Below, one piece after another: positions 1 through 11,373 of a DNA stretch of 64,000 nt (position 1 is its first letter; each line of letters opens with the position of its first letter). The translations under genes and the position numbers were made by a program. The stretch comes from Rhizaria sp. SCN 62-66. Its lineage: Eukaryota > Rhizaria, unplaced. The DNA lies in assembly GCA_001724265.1 (NCBI GenBank), contig MEDY01000009.1, forward strand, positions 124,001-188,000, in the 5' to 3' direction. The notes under the pieces were generated by a model. The model had not been told where the DNA came from, searched no databases, and worked only from the letters and a program-made list of their open reading frames with translations.

Positions 1-2779
1 CCCCAGAGCCGTCGTCACCATCGTGTTCGTCAACGCGTCCACAGTCAGCGGTCTCTCCGTCGTCGCCGTCGTAGGCGCGGTTGCATTCTCCGGCGCACAG
101 CAGGCGTTCGCACTCGGACTCGGAGTCGGCGGCGAGCGCGTCTTCGGCGTCGCACTGCCCGTTGTCGCAGCTGTCGTCCATCTCGAGCACACGGCCGGTC
201 GCCGCAGCGGCGTCCAGGTTCAGCGCTTGCACAACAGGCGAGTGCATGTCCGAGTCCGGGGACACTTCGCCGCTGCGCCGCCGCGCCGCCGCCGCGGCCA
301 CGGCCGAGGCAGCGGGTGCAGGCGCCAGAGCGGGGTTTTGCCATCGGCGCGCGGTGACGCCGCTCGTGAAGCTCTGTGAGCTCTTGCTGTTGTTCGCGGC
401 GGTAAACGCAGAGGCCGGAGCAGGGCTCGCACGCGCGGCGTGCGTGACCGTGTGGCGCGCACCGCGGGCGCTCATGCTGCCACTCGCAGAGCTGATCTGT
501 TGGACAGCGCCGATGGGCGACGCGCGCGCGGGCAGCGTGAAGGATGCCGACGCCGACGACGCACCGAGGGAGGGGCCGCGCGCAGAGCTGGGAGCGGACG
601 CCGTCGACGCGAGCACGTGCGCTTGGTTCGCACTGAATAGCGGGGGCACGGGGCCGTACTGCGGCCGCTGCTGGCGCAGGCGGGCCGCGGCGTTGGCCGC
701 GGCTGAGAGGAAGGTAGTGTCGTAAAAGGCCTCGTCGCCCTCGCTTAGGTCCGCGTCACCGTCAGCAGTACCGCCATCTTCACCGTCGTCGCCGTTGATA
801 ACGCTGTCGTCAAGGAGATACGCGGGGAGATGCATACTAATCGGAGCGCCATATCTAACGCCCTGCCCCGGGTGCTGTTGTTGTTGCTGCTGCTGCGCGC
901 CGCCGGGAAAAGCAAGCTGCGCCTGGCGCGACGGCGAGCGCACGAGTGCGGCCACGGCGTGCGCCTGCAGCGCCTGCGCCTGGGCCTGCTCGGCGTGGCG
1001 CTGCGCGGACCGGAACGCGCGGTACTCACGCTCTTGCGCTTGCTGCTGCTGCTGTTGTTGGAGCGCGAGTGCGTGCGCGTGAGCAGGCGATGTCGTGTGC
1101 GCAGCGGCGGGCTGGCTCGTGCGCGAGGGTGCGCGGGATGGCACATGCTGGCCGCGGAAAGACTGCAAGCCGGCGGCAATAAAGCTGTCGTGACTCGGCA
1201 TCGCCCACTGTCCGCGGCCGCGGCCGGCGCGCTCGTATTGAAGCTGCGCATGTGCTTGCGCTTGTGCCGCTGCATATGCATCAGCCTGCGCCTGCGCGTG
1301 CGCCATCGTTTGTGCGTGCGCAAGTGCCTGGGCGTGCAGTTGCTGCGTCTGCGCTGCGGATGCAGCGTAGCGTAGCCACAGCGCGTCCCCGTCCCCGTCA
1401 TCGTCGTTGTTGTTGTCACCGCAACCGTCGGCAGTGACAACGTTGTTGTTGTATGCCATATGATCATCGTAATTATCGAAATCGGTCACGTTGCGAGGAT
1501 ACACCACACCAGGATTCGCATACGCGTTGCCGCGATCCCCAACGTCGGTCAAGGACACGTATTTGGGCCCTCCATGCGTCTCAGGATACTCATCAACGTA
1601 CTCGTGTGCATCGCCATCAACACCGTGCGCGTAAACTAGTCCTTCCGCGTCACTTTCGGCCTCAGCATCATCCACATCAGCAGGCGCCAAGGCATCCGCG
1701 TCAGCAGCCACAGCGTCAAACGCAACACCAAAGCCATGATTGACGTCAGAGTCATCAGCCACACCAGCATCCTCAGGGGCAGCATCGGCGTTATTGGCGA
1801 GGAGAAGCTCCCAGTCGCCGGTACACAGCTCCTCGCGCGCGGCAGGGCTGTACAGCACGGCGTCCGCCACCGCAGCCAGCGTCATCGCCTCACCCGCCGA
1901 GGCGACAGAGCGCGCACCTGCGGCGACCGGCGCGGCGAGCGGCAGCAGCGCAGCGGGGGCGTGCACGCGCGCGTCAATTCCGAGCGCGGCCGTGAGCGCG
2001 ACCGCGAGGGCGTCAGCGTAGGCCTCGGCGAGCGCGGCGCCGGCGGCGGAGCGCGGGGGCGGAAGCTGCGCGGGCGGCGGCAGCGGCGGCAGCGCCACGG
2101 CCAGCCCGTTGACCGTGACTACGGGCGGCAGCGGCGCGGGGGCCGGCAGCGAGGGAGTGGACGAGGCCAAAGACGGCGACGCGGCGCCTAGGGGGAACGG
2201 CACGGCGTACGGGTGGCGCGGGCCAAGGCTATGACGAATGTGGGGGTGGCCCGCGCTCGCGCCCGCGCCCAACCCGCTGAGTCTGCCCGACCGAGCGGAC
2301 CCGTGGCTGCTGTTGTAACCGAAGCCGTGACCGTGGCTGTGGCCAGAACGGCGCGCCGAGCCGGGCGCTGAGCCGGGGGCGAAGGCAGAAGGTCCTCGCG
2401 GAGTCGAGAAAGTGGCGCCGGACGCGGCGTGCGCGGGCGAGAAGCTCACAGGTAGGCGCACAAGCGCGGCCAGCGACGCGGGGCCCGGGAGCGCGCGGGA
2501 CGGCGAGTCGAACGCAGGAGGCGCCCGTGGGGGCGGTGCGTGCTGCGACGGCGCGTAGGAAGCCTGGGAGCGGAGCGACATAGGCAGGCCAGACGGCGCG
2601 TTGCGGGGACGTGATGGTGAGCCTGTGAAAGACTGCATCGAGCTCTTGCTGGTCGAGGGCAATGTGGCGCGGGCGGGCAGCTGGAAGGAGCGGCTCGAGC
2701 CCGGCTCGTTCTGGTACTCTGACCTCGCGGTAGCAAGCAGGGCTGCGGTGCGTGGGTCAAGACTACTGTCAAAGCTCAT
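1..2779 (-). CDS. Unidentified low-complexity protein, C-terminus cut by window edge
   Basis: A reading frame opens at the ATG at 2779-2777 on the minus strand and stays open to position 1, giving 926 codons without a stop, so the C-terminus lies outside the window. I recognise no family. The N-terminal 200 residues are Ser/Pro/Ala-rich with a His-Gly patch. A Pro-rich stretch is followed by a more ordered Ala-rich helix segment around residues 245-320. An acidic, Asn-rich linker follows. Residues about 476-515 are a Gln/Ala/His helical repeat, and two short poly-Gln runs lie near residues 573 and 630. The last visible 60 residues (about 863-920) are acidic and cysteine-rich, with several Cys spaced by three or four residues, which could be a metal site or disulfide region. 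It is transcribed divergently from the gene at 4135. That it is a real gene rests on length, codon periodicity and the sharp fall in GC upstream of its ATG. Confidence 0.75.
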   Translation of the reverse strand, partial: MSFDSSLDPRTAALLATARSEYQNEPGSSRSFQLPARATLPSTSKSSMQSFTGSPSRPRNAPSGLPMSLRSQASYAPSQHAPPPRAPPAFDSPSRALPGPASLAALVRLPVSFSPAHAASGATFSTPRGPSAFAPGSAPGSARRSGHSHGHGFGYNSSHGSARSGRLSGLGAGASAGHPHIRHSLGPRHPYAVPFPLGAASPSLASSTPSLPAPAPLPPVVTVNGLAVALPPLPPPAQLPPPRSAAGAALAEAYADALAVALTAALGIDARVHAPAALLPLAAPVAAGARSVASAGEAMTLAAVADAVLYSPAAREELCTGDWELLLANNADAAPEDAGVADDSDVNHGFGVAFDAVAADADALAPADVDDAEAESDAEGLVYAHGVDGDAHEYVDEYPETHGGPKYVSLTDVGDRGNAYANPGVVYPRNVTDFDNYDDHMAYNNNVVTADGCGDNNNDDDGDGDALWLRYAASAAQTQQLHAQALAHAQTMAHAQAQADAYAAAQAQAHAQLQYERAGRGRGQWAMPSHDSFIAAGLQSFRGQHVPSRAPSRTSQPAAAHTTSPAHAHALALQQQQQQQAQEREYRAFRSAQRHAEQAQAQALQAHAVAALVRSPSRQAQLAFPGGAQQQQQQQHPGQGVRYGAPISMHLPAYLLDDSVINGDDGEDGGTADGDADLSEGDEAFYDTTFLSAAANAAARLRQQRPQYGPVPPLFSANQAHVLASTASAPSSARGPSLGASSASASFTLPARASPIGAVQQISSASGSMSARGARHTVTHAARASPAPASAFTAANNSKSSQSFTSGVTARRWQNPALAPAPAASAVAAAAARRRSGEVSPDSDMHSPVVQALNLDAAAATGRVLEMDDSCDNGQCDAEDALAADSESECERLLCAGECNRAYDGDDGETADCGRVDEHDGDDGSG

Positions 2780-4134
2780 GTGCTTTAATTAAGTAGCTTC
2801 TCAGCGTATCTGTTGTGCTATTGGCCAAGTACTGTTGACGGGAGATGGTCAAAATGAAAAGTCAGTTAATACTATTGGAGAAGGGGGCAATGTTGACGAA
2901 TCTCGTTAATTTCTACACGCATTTTGCGTTATTAAGATATGCCATTTAAATTGAAGAATAAATACAGCAAAAAATACATAAATTTCGTTATTATGTTTCA
3001 TGAGTTCGTTCATGTCTCGATGTGAGCACGTTTCTCGGATGTCGTCGGAGCCCGCCAAGCAAGATGAGCGTTTTGAGTTGTGGTGGCTCGGTGAAATCAG
3101 CTATTGTTGTGGATATGCAAACGAGACAAACATATTCAGTAACGCCCGCTAAATATGTGATTTGTCATGTACTAGTATTAACTAAGATGCACATTTCTTG
3201 GGAGTAACCGGCATATATGCATATATATTTGCTATTTGATGTCACCAACACCGCTCGGGTAACAAAGTATCCTTACAGGTACTGAGGATAAAAGGCCATT
3301 CTCGAGGATTCTGAGTAAAAGCATACTGGGAACGTTAAAAAAGTGATATTCACAATACAACCGGTCATCCTCACACTCACTGGAATCACATGAAGCTATG
3401 ACTGCGTTAGAACATATCATACATCTTGGGATTCTAACAGGTCGCGTCACCAATACTCGTTGAGATTGTCATTCGTGTTCATGTTGCCGGTGGGATTCGC
3501 ACATAATGCAGCATTCTCTATTGATACATTTACTAGTATCCTCCTTGAAACAGACCAAAAGCTTCTGCTCAACTACAACGTCATCAATCGTGATTGACAC
3601 ACCATGTCAAGGAGTTGACTTAAAGATGCAACAAATGTTAACATTATTTTGGTAGTTTCAGATATGAACACACAATACAAAGCCCATAAATTCTATCATA
3701 ACGGGAAACATACACTTTTCAAGTTAGCACGTCAAAAGGCAAGCCGCATGACACAGTCACCAGCGAACGGGTGGAATGCTCTGGGCGAGCTCAATGCCAA
3801 CTTGAAACAAAATGAAGGGATGAGTTTCACGCGAGATAACCACATTCTGCCGCTTTACTCTTTTTTGTTGAGCGCAACACAACTTATGCTTTTGTTTATT
3901 AATGATGATATCTTCTCAACGTTAGGTCTGCGTCTGCTAGCTCAGATTTTAGTGCTATGAAGGGCTGTGGAAGCAACTGGCGCGCACTTTGAACATCACT
4001 TCAATTTCTCACTTAATACGAAAGCTATCAAGTAAACTAAAGTGAAATCCAAAAGGATACGACAAAAATGTATCTTGAAATATTAATAACTTATCGTTCC
4101 AACTATATTTCGCTTTGATATCTTCTAAAGTGTG
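2780..4134. other. AT-rich divergent intergenic region
   Basis: About 1.35 kb of AT-rich sequence separates two divergently transcribed genes and must hold both promoters. Only short open frames occur (for example 3232-3453 minus and 3649-3960 plus). They have no codon bias like the neighbouring genes and no recognisable product. I see no tRNA, repeat or clear TATA element. Confidence 0.6.
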
Positions 4135-5277
4135 ATGTCAGATCGAACTGACATCAAGTACGACAAGAGGGACACGAGCCCGTCTTCGGACGCTCGTCGC
4201 TCCTCAATGAAGCAACAACCACCGGGAAACGCGCGCCCTTCCGCGCTAAGCGCTAAGCCCGCGCCGGCCCGCTCGTCTGGCGGCGTCGATGACACGCTTT
4301 TCCGTCCCTCCGGCACGAGTCACGACGCGGCTGAGAACGAGGGCTCTGCCTCGCCGCTGCGCTCCGTGCTCACCGGTGACGCCGAAGCGCCCGAGGCCGA
4401 CGAGAGCCTGCACCCCGCCGCGCTGCACGCCGGCGACCGCACGACGAGCGGCAGCATTATTGACGCGATGAAGCGCACGCGCGACCAGGTCCTCGGCATC
4501 GGCGAGTTCGGCGATGCCACGCGGGACGAGGCCGACAGCAGCGCCGCCGAGCGCCCGGGCGCAGGCAGGGACGCCAGCGAGGAGCTCGCGCGCGCTGCGG
4601 ACCGCGGCGCCACCGCGATCGTGGACTCGGCAAGCGGGATCTCCGACGCCGCGGCGCGCACTGGCGAGAAGCTCGCCGACTCCGCGCACAGGGCCGCCGA
4701 CTCCGCCGCGCGCGCGATCGACAAGGGGAAGGACGCCGTGCGCGACACGGCGAGTGACGCCACCCGCGCCGTCAAGAGCGGCATTGACCGCGCGGGCCGC
4801 GCCGCAGGCGCAGCGGCCGAGGACGCGGGACGCGCTGTTGGCCGCGCCGCAGACGCTGCTGCCGGCGCAATCAGCGACGCAGAGCGGAGGCGCATTGAGG
4901 AAGAACGCCTCCGCAAGCTCCGTCTGCAGCAGCAACAGCAGCAGCAGCAGCAGCTTAAAGCTGCGGAAGACGCCGCGGCCGCTAAGGCAAAGCCCACCGC
5001 GCTGAGCGGCAGCGAGAAGCACACCCCCGCGCCCGAGTCCGCGTTCACCAACGGCGACCGCAACCGCCAGGCGTTCTCCCGGTCCGCCGCGGCGCACACG
5101 CCCGCCGGCCCCACTGCGAGCATCAGCTCCAGCTCTGCGCCCAGCGCCCCCGCCGCTGCTACTGCGGCGCGGCCATACCAGCAGCAGGCCGCCGCGATGC
5201 CGCAACAGCAACAACAGCCACCACCGGCGCAGCAGCCGCAACAGGCGGCACAGCGTCAGCAAGCCACCGGCCCGCCC

Positions 5278-5308
<31 letters not shown>

Positions 5309-8300
5309 GTGCGATTTCGCAGCATCCGCAGACCGCGCAGCAGCAGCACTTTGCCCAAGATCACCAGCAGCAATCTCCGCCTCGGTTCCAGCAGCAGCAG
5401 CGCCCGCAGCAGCAACAGCAGCAGCAAAATCAGCGGGGCCGTGCGCTGTCCCCGCCCAGTCTTGACGCCGACTACGAGCGCAGCGCCGACGAGGAAGACG
5501 GTGCGCCCGACGCCCGCCGCGGCTTTGCGCCGCCGCGCTCCCCCGCGCGGCGCGCGTTTGACGCCGTGGGCCACGCCGCACAGCAGGCGGCGCGTGGCGC
5601 GCAGGCCGTGGCGCGCGACGCCGAGGCCGCGGCGCGCAGCGCGGTGCGCTCGACGCAGCGCTTCGGGCGCGAGGTCGCGTCGGGAATCCGCGAGGCGCTG
5701 CCCTCGAGGGAAGAGGCGCGCCGCACGCTGGGTATGTTCCCCTTTGTCGGCGAGAGCGCCGAGGAGGTTGAGGGCTACAACCCGCTCATGCACTCGCTCA
5801 TCGACAAGTACGACGTACGTATCACAAAACAATCGTGTCGGTGGATAAAAACTTGGTTTAGGCAGAGGCGTCATTAAAACTTTTACACATTCTAAGTCAA
5901 ATGAGTTTGTCTTAGAAACCGTTTACTTATGTTCCTTTTGAATTGTATTAATTTATTTTCACTTTTTAGCTGATCGACACAAATGTGTGTTACTCTGAGC
6001 TTGACGGCTCCGGCCAGCTTGGTGCCCGCATTTCCGACGCCGCCTCTACGTTGCTCAGCGCGCTGCCGTTCTCATCCCTGGTTTTCACACCGCCAGTCCG
6101 CCGCGCGGGCCTGTTCAACTTCGGCTCCGGCGGCAGCGACGACCAGCTCTACGGGCGCTTCGACCCCGCTGCGGACTACGGCACGCGCGGGCCGGATCCG
6201 CTGGGCGCCGTCACGCGCGGCCTCGGCAACGTGCTGACCACGGTCGGCAACGTCGTCACCGCGCCGCTGACGCCCATCGCGGCCGGCGCGCGCGCCATCT
6301 TCCGCGGCGTCGGCGACGCCAGCAACGCCGTGGCCGAGACTGTGGGCGACTTCGTCGGGCTAACGCCGGCGCGCAACGTGCGCGTCGAGAGCTCGATTGA
6401 CCCGCGCACGGGCTTTGACAGCGGCAGGCTGGCCGACGGCTCGCCGGCGCCATACACGTACGCGTTTAACAACAACTCCGGCTTTGCAACGCCGATCCCC
6501 GACATCAACACTGCGTACAGCAACGGGTTTGGCAACGGAGACCGCAACTACAATACCTTTAACAACGACGCAAACGCGTACATCTACAGTAACTCACCGC
6601 GGAACGTGAACACCACGCTGTACAGCAACACCTACAGTAGCCCTCTGATGTCGCCCACCTCGGCGTCTGAGGGGCTCGCGCGCGAGGTCCGCCGCGACAT
6701 GAACATCGCCGGCAACGCGATGCGCGACGCCGCGGGCGCGGTGGCCGACACCGTGCGCGAAGGCGCGCGCGAGGTCAAGAACGCGACTGCTGAGACCGCG
6801 GCGAACATCGCCGACACTATCGGCGGACGCGGCACGTTTGACGCCATCAGCGACGCTGCGCGTGAAGTCAAGGACAACGTGGCCGACGCCGCGCGCAGGG
6901 CCGGGAGCGCGACTGAGCGCGCGATCGACTCGATTACAACGCAGCGCACGGTGGCGGCGCCGTTCATCAACGGCATCCCCAGCGCAAGCAACGCCGTGAA
7001 GATCGAGACCGGCCCGACAAACGTGAGCGTCGCCAACGCGGTGCCGGGGGGAATGCACTCGCATTCGTACACGGTGCACTCGCCGCGCTTCCTGACCGTG
7101 ACCGAAACTGGCAGCGGACCAGTGGCGGTGACGCGCACCACAGCGGGGACGGTCTCGCCCACCGGCGCCGTGCCGGCCGCGAGCGAGATCATGGCCGCGG
7201 GCGGCTCGCTGCAGAACGAGCTGCGCCGCCAGATCGCGTCGCCGCCCACGGTCACGGTCAAGATCAGCGACAACTGCTCGACTCTGTCGGCCGTGTCGGA
7301 CCTGCAGTATGCGCACGCCGAGGCCACCACGCGCGCCAAGCTTGAGCTCGACGCCGCCAACGCTGCCGCCGGCCGCGCAGACGCGGACCGCCGCGCGCGC
7401 GCCTCAGCGCAGGCACAGGCCGAGGTGCTGGCCCGCGAGCACTCGGCAGCGCAAGCGCGCGCCGCGGCCGAAGTCGAGCGGCGCGTGCAGGCCGAGATTG
7501 CAATTAAGACGGCCGCGGCGGCCAAGGCCGAGGCCGAGCGGCTGGCGGCTACGCAGGCGGCGCGACGACTGGAGATCTCGCGCGAGTCCGAGACGCTGCG
7601 GCGCGCGCGCGACGCGAGTCTGCAGGAGCTCAACGGCCACCGCAGCGCGGCTGACGGCGCCACGCGCGAGGCAGCGCGGCTGCGCGACGCACACTCGGCC
7701 GCAGTGTCGGCCGCCGACACGCACGCGCGCCAGCGCGAGGCGCTGATGGCCGACATGCAGCGCGCTCTGCAACAGCGCGAGGCCGCCGAGGCCGCTGCCA
7801 AGGCCGCCGCGGATCGCGCCGCCGCTGACGCCGCGCAGCTAGCCCGGCTTGCCGAGGAGAAGCAGGGCGCGCTGGCAGGGCTGGCGCAGCGCGTGGAGGA
7901 GCACGAGCTGCGCACGGCCAAGATGCAGGCCGAGATCGAGTCGCTGGGTAAGCTGGAACGCGAGGCGCGCGCCGTGGCGGCCCGGCACGCGGGGCTCATC
8001 GCTGAGCAGCAGCGCGTACGCGACGCAAGCATGCAGGGCGAGGCGGCGGCGCGGCAGGAGGAGCGCGGCAAGGGCTCGCGGCTGGCGCAGCTGCTGGCAA
8101 TCTTGTCGAGCAAGAGCACGTCCGAGAACATCGCGCGTCAGGAGGCCGACGCGCACCGCAAGGCGTACAACGACGCGATGGAGGCGAGCGCGGCCAACGC
8201 GGAGCGGCTCCGCGCGGCGGCCCCGCTGGACACGTCGGTAACTGTGATGCGCGACGTCGGCGGGCTGCCCACTGTGACCGTGTATGAGAACGAGCCGGTG

Positions 8301-10580
8301 CAGGTGCGCGTGTCCAAGACCACGACAACGACCACGCGTACCGAGACGGACAGCGACGTGCGGACGATGCGCGAGCCGCTGGCGACGGGCACTACGCTGA
8401 CCAACGGCGCAGCCATTGTGCAGCCCGCGCAGACCCGTGTTGAGGTGCTCAATAGCTCGCCCACCGGGGAGACGGTGCGCACAACGACCACCGAGTCCGC
8501 GGTCGCCGCGGTGCCCGCGCCCGCACAGATGCAGACGCACATCTACGATGTGCGCGGTCTGGACGCCACCGGAATCCCCCGCGGCGGTATGATGCCCGAG
8601 ACCATGGCGCAGCAGCAGCAGCGCTACTTTGTCCAGCAACAGATGCAGCCGCCCGCGATGCGCACCACCACCACCACCACTACAAGTCGTGGCCGCGATA
8701 GCAGCGCCAGTGGTAGCGGCGGCGGCTGGTTCTCGTGGCTCTTCGGCAGCGGCGGCTCAAGCAACACTGCGGCCTCACGCACCGACGACGTGCTGTTCCC
8801 GGCTGGCACAATCCCCGACATCAACCTCACTCTGCCCGACGGCACGCCCGCCATGACCTCTCGCGAGATTGAGGCGTTCCGCCTCTCGGGCGCGCGCGAC
8901 CTTACTGCCTGGCTCGCGGACCATCGCCGCGCCAATGCCGCGCGCATTGCGGCCGTGGACGCCGAGCTAGAGCACCGCATGGGCATGACGCCGGCGCACA
9001 ACGCGGGCGCGCCTTTCCACGGCTACACCAACGCACAGGGCCTGCCAATCGCGCTGGGCGGCATGCCGCGCGGCGCCAGCGCGGGCGGGTTTAACGTCGA
9101 GTCGCGCAACTTTACCACCGCGCGCAACTGGAGCGAGGCCGGCCAGATGAGCGCAATCGAGCGCACGCGCCACTCGGCGTGCCTTAACCATGACCACCAC
9201 GGCACCAGCGCGCGCCTGCGTGGTGCAGGCCACGACCTCCGTCATGACGGCTCTGCAGACAGAGGCGACATTAACCTGGCCGACAAGTCGGGCTTCCCCT
9301 TCGGCGCCGAGAATAACTACTACGACGCAACTATCCTGCGCAACGCAAACATTGAGGCTCGCCGCCACGCCGCCGGCGACCGCTTCTCAGACGCCGGCAG
9401 CGGTGTGAACCGTGCACTGGCCGACGCCGCAGCGGAGAACGAGGCTCTGCTCGGCCGCACGCTGACTCCTGGCAGCCTTGGCGGTGCCGTCGGCACTAAC
9501 GCGGTCTCGCAGCGCTCGAGCTTTGCGCAGAACTTCGCGTCTACCAACGCGCGCGCGCCCCATCTCGTCCCCGCAACGACGTCGACGTACCGCATGGAGG
9601 GCGTTACGCTGCCGAGCGGGCGCTTCATTGGCCAGGAGCGCGAGTCGTTTGACAACGGCGCCATGGCGACGCACCGGCACGTGATCGACACGCAGGCCGG
9701 GCGCCCACTGACACCCGCGGACCGCACTGCGCTCTACGTGCCTGCGCAGGACCCGCAAGCCGCGGCTGTGCTCCGCGACGCGCGCATGAACGCGCGCGAG
9801 CGGCCCGCCGAGGACGGCCGCTCGTTCCGCGAGCGCGTCGTCGACGCTGCCCAGTCGGTTAAGTCGGCCGTGACGGGCGAGGGCGCAACGCTGCGGCCCG
9901 ACTTCGACTCAGTGAGCTCGTTCGGCGTGGGGCCGAACATGTGGGTATACCGCCCGCTGCACACGTACCTGCCCGGCAGCGGCGACGTGGTAATGCTGCC
10001 CAACGGCAACGCGCGCTACCGCGACGGCACGGTGCTGCGACGGGACGGCGCGCTTATCCGCGCCGATGGCGTCATGGTCAACGTCGACGGCAGCGTGCTG
10101 CGCAACCGCGACGGCGTCGTCATTACCACGGCTAACTTTGACACCGACGGCCGCGGCAAGCTCAGCGAGAGCCGCGAAAAGCATCCGAACTTCCTGCTGC
10201 CGTCCTTCTTCTGGATGGACGACGAGAAGTCTGTGGAATACCTGGACGACTTCGCCAACGGGAACATCGCGGAGAAGGAGCGCAACGAGCGTCTTCAGCG
10301 CGGATTGCCGGCCCCACGGTACCGCACAGCAGCGGTGACCGGCCCCATGTCTGCACTTATGTCGTTCCTCCGCAACCGCAGTACTGCTACCAGCAGCGGC
10401 GCAAGCGGCGGTAGTGCTAGCGGCGCTGTGCGCGTCCCGACGGTGCGCGCAGCGACCAGCGCAACGTCGAGCAGCGATACTGATGGCAGCGACGCCCCGC
10501 GCACGTTGCTTGGCGCCACCACGTCTGGTTCAGATGGCGAGAGCTCTGGCGGCCGCACCAGCGGTAGCGATAGTGAATAA
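4135..10580 (+). CDS. LEA-like / coiled-coil / DG-repeat protein, two exons
   Basis: Coding sequence joins 4135-5814 and 5970-10580, giving 2,096 residues. The junction is in phase 0 and turns a local stop into an open frame. Residues about 105-260 and 475-532, and in exon 2 about 797-890, are Ala/Asp/Lys/Arg amphipathic repeats with roughly 11-residue spacing, as in group-3 LEA or perilipin-type helices. Poly-Gln runs lie at residues 264-272 and through about 345-432. Residues about 1004-1311 form a long Ala/Glu/Arg coiled coil. A Gly-Trp-rich patch (GGWFSWLFG) follows a poly-Thr run. Near residues 1906-1950 DG dipeptides recur every 7-8 residues. The C-terminus is Ser/Gly-rich. No catalytic domain is visible and no family name is justified; a structural, membrane- or droplet-surface or desiccation-related role is inference. 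A GTG precedes the ATG, but the ATG at 4135 is chosen as the eukaryotic start. Confidence 0.82.
4927..4953 (+). repeat. CAG/CAA tract encoding Gln9
   Basis: Nine glutamine codons, mostly CAG with one CAA, lie directly after the first LEA-like helical region of the host protein. Confidence 0.9.
5281..5307 (+). repeat. CAG/CAA tract encoding Gln9
   Basis: Seven CAG and two CAA codons form the longest pure run of a Gln-rich segment extending from about 5170 to 5430. Confidence 0.9.
5815..5969 (+). other. Spliceosomal intron, 155 nt
   Basis: The donor is GTACGT directly after a GAC codon and the acceptor is TTTTTAG. The interior is AT-rich with a TTAAT-like branch region and in-frame stops. Removal joins two long open frames in phase 0. 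Confidence 0.88.
8664..8684 (+). repeat. (ACC)n tract encoding Thr7
   Basis: Five ACC codons followed by ACT and ACA encode a poly-Thr run that separates the coiled-coil half from the C-terminal half of the protein. Confidence 0.85.
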
Positions 10581-11373
10581 GATACTGTTGAGAGAGACCC
10601 AGTGCGGCAGAGATTCTGTGTGTAACTTTGCGGAGCAGCGTAGTGGAGGGAACGTAACAAGTGTGGCGAGTACGCTGTTGATATCAGTGCGTATGATAGA
10701 GGAATGGTTTTGTTGACATATTGAGCTGAACACTGTTTGACAGCAGCTGAGCTGCAGCTGGGTATCTTGTTTGCCATCAAAAGTAAAACGTTGATAAACA
10801 AGTCCGAGTCAGTTTGCAATCTTTGATTAAATTTACATTGATGATGGAATACATGTTTCCTTATCCAAAGAGTTTATTCGTATGTTCTATATATTTTTCG
10901 GCTCGAGACTGTGAGCACCATATCGTTTTAACTCCGGTCAATGTCGACCAACATGTATTTGTGAAGACTGAAGCTTGAAGAAACGAAATGACAATATGAA
11001 TGTATGATCTATCCGTGGCTTACAGCTAAATAACGTAAAATCTGTTTATTCAAGTTGTATACACACAAATCAGAGTATTATCATCATTCTTAGATAATTG
11101 TTCAAGTCGTTTCAAACCAACGTTTGTGGTTGGACCAAGCGTTGAAACGTGCCACGAAGACAAGCTTGATCTGCAGGTCATGTCTCAGTTTCATCTCACT
11201 TGTTTCAAGTTAAGTCAACGCATTTGTTTACTGTTACAAAACTGCGCATACCAAACATATTGCTCACTAATTCCTCCTTTTGTTATTTGATTCAGCGCTA
11301 AGCCCTGCAGCGGCTGTGTCTTACTCCTCCTCCAAGTCACTTGAGCTGCGAGCAGCCAAAGCCTTGCTGACTA
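10581..11373 (+). other. AT-rich tandem intergenic region with splice-like sites
   Basis: About 0.8 kb lies between two plus-strand genes. It contains a GTACGC at 10670, matching the donors used elsewhere in this window, and a pyrimidine-rich TTTGATTCAG at 11286-11295. Either could belong to a 5' leader intron of the downstream gene or a 3' UTR intron of the upstream one. No ATG lies between 10581 and 10670. A stem-loop candidate occurs at 11108-11149. No coding gene is called here. Confidence 0.45.
11108..11149. repeat. Inverted repeat / hairpin candidate
   Basis: CGTTTCAA at 11108-11115 is complementary to TTGAAACG at 11142-11149. Inside, CCAAC (11117-11121) is complementary to GTTGG (11129-11133). 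It sits in the leader region of the gene at 11374. Confidence 0.45.

Noticed and set aside
3232-3453. 73-codon minus-strand frame with several Cys
   Set aside because: The Cys spacing loosely suggests a zinc site, but the frame is short, in AT-rich DNA and without flanking support.
3649-3960. 103-codon plus-strand frame in AT-rich DNA
   Set aside because: It lacks the codon bias of the neighbours, starts at a non-ATG codon and has no recognisable motif.
4246-5874. 542-codon minus-strand open frame
   Set aside because: It is antisense to the first exon of the gene at 4135 and arises from GC-rich periodicity. The poly-Leu runs are the mirror of poly-Gln codons.
6632-8131. 499-codon minus-strand open frame
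   Set aside because: It is antisense to the coiled-coil exon, with Ser/Ala/Arg runs that mirror the sense-strand Ala/Arg/Glu codons.
10483-10716. Plus-strand frame overlapping the end of the 2,096-residue gene
   Set aside because: It overlaps in another frame a low-complexity Ser/Gly tail, and has no homology or independent start context.
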